Source: Rhodohalobacter mucosus (GTDB taxonomy: Bacteria > Bacteroidota > Rhodothermia > Balneolales > Balneolaceae). Taken from it: 64,000 nt of DNA. The notes beneath the pieces are model-generated. The model saw only the letters and a program-made list of their open reading frames with translations, was not told the origin of the DNA and made no database searches. Positions 8,840-20,182 of the stretch are shown here, one piece after another (position 1 is the first letter of the stretch; each line of letters begins with the position of its first letter). Position numbers and translations under genes: made by a program. Location of the stretch: NCBI RefSeq assembly GCF_003150675.1, contig NZ_QGGB01000010.1, positions 230,157 to 294,156 on the forward strand, in the 5' to 3' direction.

Positions 8840-10738
8840 ATGTGGCTGAATATCAAATCATTCGAAGAGTACCGCGAAATTTATAAACAGAGCGAGCAGG
8901 ACAGGCTGAAATTCTGGGAGCATGAGGCCGGCACGTTTTATTGGCGAAAGAGCTGGGAAAAGGTGCATTCCGGAGGGTTTGAAAAGGGAGATATCAAGTG
9001 GTTTGAAGGCGGTAAGCTGAACATTACGGAAAATGCACTCGATCGTCATCTGAATACGATCGGCAATAAGACTGCCTTTATTTTCGAGCCAAATCACCCC
9101 GATAGTTTTCGCCGCACCATCACCTATCGTCAGCTTCATGAGGATGTATGCCGGTTTGCGAATGTGCTTCAGGAGAAAGGAATTGAAAAAGGTGACCGTG
9201 TCTGTATCTATATGGCCATGACGCCTGAGCTGATTATATCCGCGCTGGCCTGTGCCCGAATCGGTGCCGTTCATTCGATAGTATTTGCAGGGTTTTCAGC
9301 CCAATCGCTGGCTGAACGCATCCAGGACTGTGATGCCAAAATGCTGATTACCAACGACGGACTGCGCAGAGGCGACAAGCACGTGCCCCTGAAAGACATT
9401 TCCGATGAAGCCCTGGAAAGCTGCCCTACCGTCAAAAATGTAATTGTATGTCAGCGAACCAATCGTGACATCGACTGGAAGGAGGGCCGCGATGAGTGGT
9501 GGCACAATTTAATCAGGAATGCCTCCCGAAATCATAAGGCAGTGGAGATGGATGCTGAGGATCCGTTGTTCATTCTTTACACATCCGGCTCCACAGGCAA
9601 ACCGAAGGGCGTACTGCATACATGCGGAGGCTATATGGTCTATACCAGCTACACATTCCGCAACGTATTCCAGGTTCAGGAGGAGGATGTGTACTGGTGT
9701 ACGGCGGATGCGGGCTGGATTACAGGCCACTCCTACATTATCTACGGACCCCTTTTTAACGGGGCTACGGGCATCATTTTTGAAGGAACACCGACCTACC
9801 CCGATCCGGGCCGTCTTTGGGAAGTGGTTGAGAAGTACAAAGTGACTCATTTTTACACTGCCCCGACCGCTATACGCGCCCTGATGAGCTACGATTTAAA
9901 ATATGTTCAAAAATACGACCTGAGCTCACTCAAAGTGCTTGGAAGCGTGGGTGAACCGATTAATGAAGAGGCGTGGCACTGGTACGATGATCACGTAGGC
10001 GGGGGAACGTGTCCCATTGTGGATACATGGTGGCAGACCGAAACGGGAGGTATCATGATATCTCCGCTCGCGGGCGTAACACCGACCAAGCCGGGATTCG
10101 CAACCCTCCCGCTGCCGGGCATTTTCCCGACTCTAATGGACGAAAACGGAAAAGAGATTGAAGGCAATGGCGTAAGCGGCAATCTTTGTATTAAGCATCC
10201 GTGGCCGGGTATCGCACGTACGGTTTGGGGTGATCACGAACGCTATCTGAAAACCTACATGAGTGCCTATAAAGGATATTACTTCACCGGGGACGGCTGC
10301 CGCCGTGACCCTGACGGGTACTACCGCATTACCGGACGCGTGGATGACGTGCTGAATGTGTCGGGACACAGGCTGGGAACCGCAGAGATTGAAAATGCAC
10401 TGGATGAGCATCCGAATGTTGTGGAAACGGCCATTGTGGGATATCCGCACGATATTAAGGGTCAGGGCATCTATGCGTTCATGATTTGCGAAAAAACTCC
10501 GGAAGACCCTAAAGCGTTCAAGAAAGAGCTGCACGACCTTGTTACCAAAATTATCGGACCCATTGCAAAACCCGATAAAATCCAGATTACCCCGGGGCTG
10601 CCGAAAACTCGGTCAGGAAAAATTATGCGCCGCATCCTGAGAAAAGTTGCAGCGGATGATCTGGAGAATGTGGGTGATACGTCGACCCTGCTTGATCCCT
10701 CCGTGGTGGATGACATTTTGAAGGGAGAAGCGTATTGA
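8840..10738 (+). CDS. acs: Acetate--CoA ligase (acetyl-CoA synthetase)
   Basis: A 632-residue AMP-forming acyl-CoA synthetase that activates acetate with ATP and CoA to acetyl-CoA. The adenylate-forming signature TSGSTGKPKG is at 248-257, the WWQTETGG motif follows, then YYFTGDGC and GRVDDVLNVSGHRLGTAE, the hinge and A8 region. The C-terminal TRSGKIMRR contains the conserved catalytic lysine (Lys594), which in other bacteria is the site of reversible acetylation. Length and the whole motif order fit Acs rather than propionyl-CoA synthetase, though substrate choice is an inference. It is transcribed alone, divergent from lhr. Acetate scavenging would fit with the threonine-to-acetyl-CoA genes further along. 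Confidence 0.95.
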   Translation: MWLNIKSFEEYREIYKQSEQDRLKFWEHEAGTFYWRKSWEKVHSGGFEKGDIKWFEGGKLNITENALDRHLNTIGNKTAFIFEPNHPDSFRRTITYRQLHEDVCRFANVLQEKGIEKGDRVCIYMAMTPELIISALACARIGAVHSIVFAGFSAQSLAERIQDCDAKMLITNDGLRRGDKHVPLKDISDEALESCPTVKNVIVCQRTNRDIDWKEGRDEWWHNLIRNASRNHKAVEMDAEDPLFILYTSGSTGKPKGVLHTCGGYMVYTSYTFRNVFQVQEEDVYWCTADAGWITGHSYIIYGPLFNGATGIIFEGTPTYPDPGRLWEVVEKYKVTHFYTAPTAIRALMSYDLKYVQKYDLSSLKVLGSVGEPINEEAWHWYDDHVGGGTCPIVDTWWQTETGGIMISPLAGVTPTKPGFATLPLPGIFPTLMDENGKEIEGNGVSGNLCIKHPWPGIARTVWGDHERYLKTYMSAYKGYYFTGDGCRRDPDGYYRITGRVDDVLNVSGHRLGTAEIENALDEHPNVVETAIVGYPHDIKGQGIYAFMICEKTPEDPKAFKKELHDLVTKIIGPIAKPDKIQITPGLPKTRSGKIMRRILRKVAADDLENVGDTSTLLDPSVVDDILKGEAY

Positions 10739-11081
10739 TTGGCGACTAGCGACTGGCGATTGGTGACTGGTGATTGGAAGTTTGCTGGTTGTTAGTGGTC
10801 CGTAGTTAGTTGTTTGTCGTTGGTAGATGGGAAAGGATTGGCTGTCGCAGTTGCAGTCTGTGCCAATTTTTCTGGAACAACAGCCAGTTTCTCAAATGAC
10901 GGCAATGAATGACTACTTTTACGGATGAACCGCAGTGATCGCAGCGGTCAACTACGCTATCTACTGCGCTATCTACTACGCTTAAGCTTCGAAGATCAGG
11001 AAAGCTGTGCAGACCAAGGGCTTCAGGCTTTTGCCTTTTGCCTTCTGCCTTTTCCCCTTTGCCTTTTCACTTCTGCAGCGC
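10739..11081. repeat. Intergenic word-repeat tract (GGYGAYT, GTTAGTT, TTTTGCC)
   Basis: The 343-bp gap after acs begins with degenerate 7-mers of the type GGCGACT/GGTGATT (10740-10776), then GTTAGTT/GTTGTTT-type 7-mers (10787-10830). It ends with TTTTGCC-type 7-mers at about 11028-11070. No gene is seen. Confidence 0.75.
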
Positions 11082-11450
11082 CTATGCCAGCAGATACCCA
11101 ACCACCAGAATCACAAGGCTTGAAGAAAACAGGATCAGCCGGAAGCGCGTGCTGATGATAATGGGGTGAAACAACAGGCCGTAGGTAAATGGAAAGCCCT
11201 GGAGCCAGCTGTAGTAGTGATGGCGGTGAACGGCGCCCAGCGCCATGGTTACGTGCCCGTGCAGGATGGTAAACATGAAAGGAAGCGCAAAGGTGATGGA
11301 TCCTGCGAACATTGCAACTCTGTTGATACCGAGCTCATGGCAAAAAAAGTAGTATGGCCAGGAAAAAATAAGCAGCAGCGGCACCGACATCATCCAGTTG
11401 ATGAAGCAGATGCGCTTGTAATTTCTTTCGCTAAGCTCGGAGGTGGACAA
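11082..11450 (-). CDS. Small conserved membrane protein of unknown function
   Basis: This 122-residue protein has four likely transmembrane helices: FINWMMSVPLLLIFSWPYYFFC, GSITFALPFMFTILHGHVTMAL, the GFPFTYGLLFHPIIIS segment, and LILFSSSLVILVVGYLLA. His-rich loops (HGHVTMALGAVHRHHYYSW) lie between helices 2 and 3. I do not recognise the family. The gene lies between two word-repeat tracts and is isolated, with ald 345 bp upstream on the same strand. The consistent membrane-protein character supports a real gene. Confidence 0.55.
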   Translation of the reverse strand: MSTSELSERNYKRICFINWMMSVPLLLIFSWPYYFFCHELGINRVAMFAGSITFALPFMFTILHGHVTMALGAVHRHHYYSWLQGFPFTYGLLFHPIIISTRFRLILFSSSLVILVVGYLLA

Positions 11451-11795
11451 GGAGGATTTGGGATTTTTGATTGATGATTGATGATTTTTGATTGGGTTCA
11501 GGGTTCAGGGTTCAAGGTTCAGGGTTCAGGGTTCAGGGTTCAAGGTTCAAGGTTCAAGGTTCAAGGTTCAAGGTTCAAGGTTCAAGGTTCAGAAAAAATA
11601 CTACAAAAGAGATCGATTATCGCAAACCTCTAATTTAACATACTTCTGCCATCTGACTTCTCCCTTTTCACCCATCGGCTTAGCTCAGGGCATGCTTTTG
11701 CCTTTTGCCTTTTGCCTTTTCACTCAATACTCAATACTCAATACTCAATACTCAATACTCAATACTCAAAAAAGAAGATACTTCAGAGATCACCA
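11451..11795. repeat. Intergenic region with GGTTCAA, TTTTGCC and ACTCAAT heptamer arrays
   Basis: Three separate 7-mer arrays lie in this 345-bp gap. GGTTCAR is repeated 14 times at 11494-11592, TTTTGCC about 3.5 times at 11695-11720, and ACTCAAT about 7 times at 11722-11768. A roughly 40-bp module (11665-11704, CCCATCGGCTTAGCTCAGGG and flanks) recurs at 27119-27157 and, reversed, at 46672-46710. Confidence 0.92.
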
Positions 11796-13010
11796 TCAGA
11801 TCTGACTGGCAATCAGCATTTCAATATTTCTGAACGGCATTTCGAACTGTTCGGCCAGGCCTTTTTTGGTCAGATGCTTTTTATAGATATAGGCTCCATT
11901 TCGCAGGGCGGTATTTTTCCACAGGCAATCTTCGATTCCGGCGGTATCCCCCAGTTCAACCAGATAGGGCACAATTACGTTATTGAGTGCATAGGTTGCG
12001 GTACGGGCTACGTTGCTTGGGATATTCGGCACACAGTAGTGAACCACATCGTGTTTTCTGAACACGGGGTTGGAGTGGGTGGTGGGCACGCTGGTTGAAA
12101 CGCATCCACCCTGGTCGATCACCGTATCCACGATAACGCTTCCCGGCTTCATCGCTTCCACCATCGGTTCGGTTACCCAGCAGGGAGCCCGTTCGCCCTC
12201 GGTCATCGCTGCACCGATCACCACATCGGCAAATTCAAGAGCAGTTGAGAGATACTGATGGTTGGCAGTGGCTGTGATGATCCGCCTGTCGAGAGCATTT
12301 TCAAGCCGCCGCAGCAGCGTGAGGTTATTGTCCATTACAAATACCTGGGAACCGTATCCAAGTGCAGTACGGGCTGCATATTCGCCCGTGATTCCCGCTC
12401 CAAGAATTGCAACCGTTGCCGGTGGTATCCCCGAAATCCCTCCCAGCATAATTCCCTGCCCATCGCTGCTGTTTTCCAGGTAGTGGGCCGCAATCTGCAC
12501 AGCCATGGAACCGGTAATCTCATGCATCATCCGTACAATCGGAAACTCACTGTCTTCACTTTTGATATATTCATACCCGATTGCGCATACGCCTTTATCG
12601 ATCAGCGTTTTTAAAAAATCGTGCGAAGTATGCCCCAGATGAAGGGCTGACAGCAGGATCTGTCCGGGCTGCATCCATCCCAGTTCGGTTTTTGTGGGGG
12701 GAGCCACTTTTACAATCATTTCCGATTTGCTGAACAGTTCTTCAGCACTGTACGCGATTTCCGCACCGGCTTCAGCATACTCACTATCGGAGAAGTGGGC
12801 GTCTATTCCCGCATTTTTTTCCACAATCACCTCATGGCCATTTGCTGCCAGAATGGAGACACCACCGGGCGTGAGCGAGATTCTGCGCTCATCATTCGAG
12901 GTTTCCTTAGGCAAACCAATTTTTATAGAACGGGCAGAACGTGTTTTCATCAGGCTCTTCTCAAGCGTTTTGATGCCAATCTGTTCTGTATCAAATGGAT
13001 TCAGTTCCAT
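11796..13010 (-). CDS. ald: Alanine dehydrogenase
   Basis: A 404-residue NAD-dependent alanine dehydrogenase of the AlaDH/PNT family, which interconverts L-alanine with pyruvate and ammonia. Visible family features are KIGLPKETSNDERRISLTP near the N-terminus (substrate-binding Arg), KVAPPTKTEL (Lys), SALHLGHT (His), the Rossmann glycine motif VAILGAGITGEYAA near residue 199, and VDTVIDQGGCVSTS. The first 28 residues precede the usual family start at RSIKIGLPKE. They may be a genuine extension or reflect a later start at the Met of MKTRSARS. The gene is monocistronic and divergent from rsmA. Confidence 0.92.
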   Translation of the reverse strand: MELNPFDTEQIGIKTLEKSLMKTRSARSIKIGLPKETSNDERRISLTPGGVSILAANGHEVIVEKNAGIDAHFSDSEYAEAGAEIAYSAEELFSKSEMIVKVAPPTKTELGWMQPGQILLSALHLGHTSHDFLKTLIDKGVCAIGYEYIKSEDSEFPIVRMMHEITGSMAVQIAAHYLENSSDGQGIMLGGISGIPPATVAILGAGITGEYAARTALGYGSQVFVMDNNLTLLRRLENALDRRIITATANHQYLSTALEFADVVIGAAMTEGERAPCWVTEPMVEAMKPGSVIVDTVIDQGGCVSTSVPTTHSNPVFRKHDVVHYCVPNIPSNVARTATYALNNVIVPYLVELGDTAGIEDCLWKNTALRNGAYIYKKHLTKKGLAEQFEMPFRNIEMLIASQI

Positions 13011-13190
13011 ATCAAATCAATGTGGATCAGTGGTAATTTATTGGAGACGAACAATCCGCTGCCAAAACAGCCCCGCGGGATTCAATAAAATTCTGTGTAT
13101 GTTTTCAGGGGCTTACAACAGCAAACAGCATTTTTGATGCTTAAATCTAATCAAATCCTGACAGAACTCTATCCATAAATTGCCATTCAA

Positions 13191-13973
13191 ATGACATCGA
13201 GGCCCAAAACAAAAAAGAGCCTGGGGCAGCATTTTCTCAGAGACGGTAACATGATTCAAAAAATCGTGCATGCCATTTCTGCAGACCGCACCGACCGCAT
13301 TGTTGAAATTGGCCCCGGCGACGGCGCCCTTACCGGAGAACTGCTGAATGCTTACAGTGATGTGATTGCCATTGAAATTGATCAGAGGATGGCGGAACAC
13401 CTTCGTGAGCTCTATCCGCGGCTGGAGCTCATCGAGGAGGATATATTGAAGTGCGACTGGAGCAGGTTTCTGAATACCGAAAAACCTGTTCACGTGATCG
13501 GAAATTTGCCTTACTATATTACGAGTCAGATCCTTTTTGCCATTTTCGATCACCGCGAAAACCTCACGTCTGCACTGCTTATGATGCAGAAAGAGGTGGC
13601 TCAGCGTATCGTGGCCGAACCTCATTCAAAGGAGTACGGTATCCTGAGTGTACAGTCGCAGCTTATGAGTACTCCAGAAATTCTATTTGACGTGCCTCCT
13701 TCCGTCTTTTCGCCGCCCCCGAAAGTGGACAGCAGCGTGATACGATTTATCTTCGACAAGGGGAAACTGGCGTGCAGTGACAAGCACCTTAAAACGGTAG
13801 TGCGCATGGCTTTTAATCAGAGGCGAAAAAAACTGAGCAACGCACTGAAGCGGCTGAATACTGACCTTCCCGCCAAAGAGTTCGACTTTTCACTCCGGGC
13901 AGAAGCCCTGTCGCCGGTGATGTATGAAAAACTGACAGCACGGCTTGAACAACTTGGCACATTTGACGGGTAA
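13191..13973 (+). CDS. rsmA: 16S rRNA (A1518/A1519-N6)-dimethyltransferase
   Basis: A 260-residue KsgA/RsmA enzyme that dimethylates two adjacent adenosines in helix 45 of 16S rRNA during 30S maturation. It starts with the typical KKSLGQHFLRD. The SAM-binding motif EIGPGDGALT is at 39-48, the acidic AIEIDQRM follows, and the catalytic NLPYYIT is at 105-111. The C-terminal PPPKVDSSVIRF and FNQRRKKLSN segments complete the family pattern. It is transcribed rightward from the region shared with ald. Confidence 0.96.
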   Translation: MTSRPKTKKSLGQHFLRDGNMIQKIVHAISADRTDRIVEIGPGDGALTGELLNAYSDVIAIEIDQRMAEHLRELYPRLELIEEDILKCDWSRFLNTEKPVHVIGNLPYYITSQILFAIFDHRENLTSALLMMQKEVAQRIVAEPHSKEYGILSVQSQLMSTPEILFDVPPSVFSPPPKVDSSVIRFIFDKGKLACSDKHLKTVVRMAFNQRRKKLSNALKRLNTDLPAKEFDFSLRAEALSPVMYEKLTARLEQLGTFDG

Positions 13974-14136
13974 AAGCCCTGCTTTGCAAACCATTCCAAA
14001 CAATACGGCCATTCTTAAGGAATGTTTTGGCAATGATTGAAATTTGGTACGGAAGTTGCTATTGGTACTAACAGAAAACGTCGTCCGACTGCGGGCGTAC
14101 ATGAATTTTTAAACAGCAAACAAAAACCTAACAGAT

Positions 14137-14142
14137 AAGGAG
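14137..14142 (+). promoter_or_regulatory. Ribosome binding site of groES
   Basis: AAGGAG lies 7 bases before the groES ATG at 14150. A clear Shine-Dalgarno sequence is uncommon among genes in this window, which fits strong expression of a chaperonin. The upstream region shows no CIRCE inverted repeat. Confidence 0.75.
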
Positions 14143-14149
14143 TCATTCT

Positions 14150-14437
14150 ATGGCTAGCATTAAACCTTTAAGCGATCGTGTCCTGGTACGGCCGGTTGAA
14201 GCTGAAGAAAAAACAAGTTCAGGTATCATTATTCCTGATACAGCAAAAGAGAAACCACAGCGCGGTACTGTTGTTGAAGCAGGCCCCGGCAAAGTGGAAA
14301 ACGGGACTAAAATTGATATGTCCGTTAAAAAAGGTGATGAAATCCTTTACGGTAAATACTCCGGAACTGAAGTTACTCTCGATGGCGAGGAGTATTTGAT
14401 TATGAGAGAATCCGACATCCTCGGAATCGTATCATAA
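14150..14437 (+). CDS. groES: Co-chaperonin GroES
   Basis: The 95-residue Cpn10 subunit that caps the GroEL chamber as a heptamer. It starts [15 protein letters not shown], has the mobile-loop region [18 protein letters not shown] at about 19-36, and ends in [14 protein letters not shown]. It is followed 68 bp later by groEL on the same strand, the usual two-gene operon. No HrcA-type CIRCE operator is visible upstream, so regulation is likely by another route. Confidence 0.97.
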   Translation: MASIKPLSDRVLVRPVEAEEKTSSGIIIPDTAKEKPQRGTVVEAGPGKVENGTKIDMSVKKGDEILYGKYSGTEVTLDGEEYLIMRESDILGIVS

Positions 14438-14490
14438 TTTTTACTGCACTTCTGAAAGTTTTGAATACGACCATTTTAAATACTAACTAA

Positions 14491-16170
<1,680 letters not shown>

Positions 16171-16206
16171 GATTGCCCGATTGCTGAACATTCAGTACAA
16201 TTTAGA

Positions 16207-16242
16207 AGCCTCGTTTCCTGAAAAGGGAACGGGGCTTTTTTA
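16207..16242 (+). terminator. Intrinsic terminator of groESL
   Basis: The arm AGCCTCGTTTCC pairs with GGAACGGGGCT across a short A-rich loop and is followed by a run of six T. It lies 37 bp after the groEL stop. Confidence 0.85.
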
Positions 16243-16408
16243 TTAAACAGAGAAACGGATGAACGGAGAGAGTTGAGTAAACCGACGAACAGATGAACCG
16301 ATAAATGTCCAACCGAGAAAGGGGGGTAAACCGAAGAACAGTAGAACCGACGAATGTCCAACCGAGAAAGTGTTTACTAATCCGGGATTCTCTGCCAATC
16401 CCAAATCC
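16243..16408. repeat. Octamer word repeats downstream of groEL
   Basis: Degenerate 8-mers of the type AACCGACG / AACAGATG / AACCGAGA fill 16250-16375. The last part (about 16346-16455) is a near-copy of 16981-17090, offset by 635 bp. Confidence 0.85.
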
Positions 16409-17090
16409 CTACTTTTTCGGTTTCTCGGTTGATCGGTTGTTCTGTTTTTCTGTTTCTGTCTTTCGTCCATTCCGCTCTGCAGTTTGAATGCTTTTGACAA
16501 AAATTGCGATTAACTCACTGCATTCTTCAATTCCTTCACTTGTACTTTCTGGATTAAGACATAGATTGGCTTTTGCAGACATTTTTAAATTACCCCTCGT
16601 TTCCCTGAGTTCTTTGAGTATGAGCTTCATTTTGTGGATGAAATCCTTTCTTGACTCAGCAGCCTGAGCTTCGCCGTAGTGAATACCAGGTGATGTGCCT
16701 GATCGAACCAATTGGCTCGACAGATGACGGCTTGCTTCTCTCCGCTTGTCAATTGACTCTGACAGTTTAATCATATGCACTCCGAAATCGATCAATCGAT
16801 CCTCCAGATCAAACTTGCTATTCTTCATCCAAGCCTCTCTTCGTAATTCATTTATTATATCTATTTGTATGAACCGAAATACCAGAATGCCTTACAGATC
16901 TTTTTAAACAGATAAACCGACGAACAGATGAACCGAGAAATGTCCAACCGAGAAAGGGCGGTAAACCGACGAACAGATGAACCGATAAATGTCCAACCGA
17001 GAAAGTGTTTACTAATCCGGGATTCTCTGCCAATCCCAAATCCCTACTTTTTCGGTTTCTCTGTTGATCGGTTGTTCTGTTTCTCTTGTT
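16346..17090. repeat. Direct repeats flanking the four-helix bundle gene
   Basis: About 110 bp centred on TGTTTACTAATCCGGGATTC occurs at 16371 and again at 17006 (offset 635 bp), with only scattered differences. It is preceded in both places by AACCGA-type 8-mers. The four-helix bundle gene lies between. The end at 17075-17110 adds TTTCTCTTG 9-mers. Confidence 0.88.
16409..16828 (-). CDS. Four-helix bundle protein (S23 family)
   Basis: A 139-residue protein of the family first found in 23S rRNA intervening sequences (TIGR02436/PF05635). The family hallmarks are DLEDRLIDFGVHMIKLS, SSQLVRSGTSPGIHYGEAQ, SRKDFIHKMKLILKELRET and SELIAIFVKSI. Members form a four-helix bundle; their role is unknown and they are found in many genomes away from rRNA. 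Here the gene sits between two near-identical repeat blocks (about 16346-16455 and 16981-17090). Its C-terminal tail (from about ETEKQNNRSTEKPKK) is translated from the repeat itself, so the gene and the repeat appear to have moved or evolved as one cassette. Confidence 0.85.
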   Translation of the reverse strand: MKNSKFDLEDRLIDFGVHMIKLSESIDKRREASRHLSSQLVRSGTSPGIHYGEAQAAESRKDFIHKMKLILKELRETRGNLKMSAKANLCLNPESTSEGIEECSELIAIFVKSIQTAERNGRKTETEKQNNRSTEKPKK

Positions 17091-17184
17091 TCTCTTGTTT
17101 CTCTTGTTCCTTTACAATTCCATGTCGAAATTTTCGTATTTTCCGCACTGAAAAAATGACAATTCGCATCAAAAAACCGCTACC
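16829..17184. repeat. Octamer repeats upstream of kbl
   Basis: The 356-bp gap between the four-helix bundle gene and kbl holds 8-mers (16918-17005), the second copy of the flanking direct repeat and a short run of TTTCTCTTG. The last 70 bp before kbl are unique and AT-rich and probably hold its promoter. Confidence 0.75.
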
Positions 17185-18375
<1,191 letters not shown>

Positions 18376-18395
18376 AAGCTATGCTATGGAGTTCC

Positions 18396-18898
18396 CCGCC
18401 TGGGTAAGGAGGGGACAGGGGTGGTAGCTGTCAGGAATCGACACCCATAAACAACTGATTCAAAGTTTGATGTTGAATCCAAAAAAAACAAAAAATCAAA
18501 GCAAGTACCTTCGAAATAATATGACCCGATGGGAAATCAGGTTATGGGAAGATTTGAAGTGCAAAAAGATGTTTGGTTTTAAAGTTCGACGACAGCATGG
18601 AATCGAGAATTTTATTCTAGATTTTTATTGTCCCAAACTCAAATTGGCAATTGAAATCGATGGTGACGTGCATAGTTTTCCCGATAAAATGAAAGCAGAT
18701 ATTTTAAAGGAGAAGGCATTGAAAGAATTTGAAATTCATTTAGTTCGCCTATCCAATACTGACATTGATGAGGACTATGAGAGCGTGGTCACCCATCTTG
18801 AGGATGTTTTTAAAGATCGGGCTCTTTCAATGAAGATCGATTATGAATTAAAACCTGACTGAACCACCCCTTAATCCCCTCCTTGAGAAGGAGGGGAC
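18396..18898. repeat. Inverted repeats bracketing the DUF559 gene
   Basis: A module of about 35 bp before the gene (18399-18434, containing AAGGAGGGGA and ending GGGTGGT) recurs in inverted orientation directly after it (18863-18898, starting ACCACCCC and containing TCCCCTCC). Each copy also contains its own small palindrome. The same module forms the 100-bp array at 25.06-25.6 kb. Confidence 0.82.
18467..18862 (+). CDS. DUF559 endonuclease-like protein
   Basis: A 131-residue protein of the DUF559 family, which has a Vsr/PD-(D/E)XK-like fold. The pattern is NNMTRWEIRLWEDLK, FKVRRQHGIENFILDFYCPKLKLAIEIDGD and then FEIHLVRLSN, with the probable metal ligands in DFYC and EIDGD. Such proteins are thought to be nucleases, but cellular roles are unproven. 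It lies between kbl and tdh, genes that normally adjoin, and is bracketed by inverted copies of a GGAGGGG palindrome. Base composition is more AT-rich than the neighbours. This arrangement looks like a small inserted cassette. Starts at 18467 and 18470 are equally possible. Confidence 0.82.
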   Translation: MMLNPKKTKNQSKYLRNNMTRWEIRLWEDLKCKKMFGFKVRRQHGIENFILDFYCPKLKLAIEIDGDVHSFPDKMKADILKEKALKEFEIHLVRLSNTDIDEDYESVVTHLEDVFKDRALSMKIDYELKPD

Positions 18899-18942
18899 AT
18901 ATCGTGCAAACATTTTCCACAATTGAATAGGTTTAACAACAT

Positions 18943-19893
18943 ATGGCAAAAATACTGATCACCGGCGCCTGCGGGCAGCTGGGGAGTGAACTGACGGCAG
19001 AACTCCGGCGAAAGCATGGTGCAGAAAATGTGGTGGCCTCCGACATTCGTGAACCGAACCCGCAGCTTGGGGAGGGTCCGTTTGAGAATCTGGATGTGAT
19101 GGATAAAGCAGCGCTGGAAAGCGTGATCGACCGTCACCAGGTCAATGTAATCTATCACCTGGCCGCGCTTCTTTCTGCCAATGCAGAGAAAAATCTGGAC
19201 CTCGCCTGGAAACTGAACATGGATGGCCTGCTAAATGTGCTGAAGCTGGCCCGCGACAAGAACGTGGAACGCGTATTCTGGCCCAGCTCCATCGCTGTAT
19301 TCGGTCCGGACGCCCGGAAAGAGGGCACTCCGCAAAACAGCCCCACCAATCCGGCAACCGTTTACGGTATCACCAAAGTGGCAGGTGAACAGTGGTGCTC
19401 CTACTTTTACAACAAATTCGGCGTGGACGTGCGCAGTCTCCGCTATCCGGGCCTTATCGGATATAAGTCTCTTCCGGGAGGCGGAACCACCGATTACGCA
19501 GTGGATATCTACCACAAAGCGCTGGCGGGCGAGCCTTTCTCCTGTTTTCTGGAGCGCGACAGCGCACTGCCGATGATGTATATGTCAGACGCCGTAAAAG
19601 CCACCATCGATCTGATGGAGGCTCCGGAAGAGCACATACACGTACGAACCAGCTACAATGTAGCGGCCATCAGCTTTACGCCAGCCGATATTGCGGAATC
19701 CATCAAAAAAGTACTTCCCCATTTTGAAATCCGGTATGAGCCCGACTACAGGCAGCAGATTGCGGCCTCCTGGCCCGACAGCATTGACGACTCGGCAGCC
19801 CGCTCCGACTGGGGATGGTCGCATCGCTTCAGCCTGGACGCCATGACCAAAGACATCCTGGCCAATTTGCCCAGCGTGATTGAGAATGCATAA
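18943..19893 (+). CDS. L-threonine 3-dehydrogenase, short-chain (SDR) type
   Basis: A 316-residue extended short-chain dehydrogenase. The NAD-binding motif GACGQLGSEL is at 7-16, the second conserved block is IYHLAALLSANAEKN, and the catalytic YGITK is at 141-145. The sequence following (RYPGLIGYKSLPGGGTTDYA) is the signature of the UDP-galactose-epimerase-like threonine dehydrogenases, which oxidise threonine to 2-amino-3-ketobutyrate. Its product is the substrate of Kbl, encoded 567 bp upstream. Together the two turn threonine into glycine and acetyl-CoA. Confidence 0.9.
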   Translation: MAKILITGACGQLGSELTAELRRKHGAENVVASDIREPNPQLGEGPFENLDVMDKAALESVIDRHQVNVIYHLAALLSANAEKNLDLAWKLNMDGLLNVLKLARDKNVERVFWPSSIAVFGPDARKEGTPQNSPTNPATVYGITKVAGEQWCSYFYNKFGVDVRSLRYPGLIGYKSLPGGGTTDYAVDIYHKALAGEPFSCFLERDSALPMMYMSDAVKATIDLMEAPEEHIHVRTSYNVAAISFTPADIAESIKKVLPHFEIRYEPDYRQQIAASWPDSIDDSAARSDWGWSHRFSLDAMTKDILANLPSVIENA

Positions 19894-20182
19894 CAGGGTG
19901 CATGCGACTGGCGACTGGCGACTGGCGACTGGCGACTGGGGGAAAATACTTCTGAGATCGTAATTCGCATACCGACAATCAGAGATCATTCGGTTTCAGG
20001 CTACAGGCTACAGGCTACAGGCTACAGGCTACAGGCTACAGGCTACAGGCTACAGGCTACAGGCTACAGGCTACAAGTGCAGCTTATTGTTTTATCAGAA
20101 ATATTCCCTAAGATTGAGGCTGAACCCGGATTAACTTCTATGAGCCCGGAATGCATCTTTACCGCAGACTTACCGTCAGAAC
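19894..20182. repeat. GCGACTG x6 and CAGGCTA x11 heptamer arrays
   Basis: Six perfect GCGACTG units (19904-19945) follow the tdh stop within about 10 bp. Eleven perfect CAGGCTA units occupy 19997-20075. The remaining 107 bp lead to the permease gene and are unique. Confidence 0.96.

Noticed and set aside
13974..14149. CIRCE operator upstream of groES
   Set aside because: No TTAGCACTC-type inverted repeat was found; only a Shine-Dalgarno sequence is evident.
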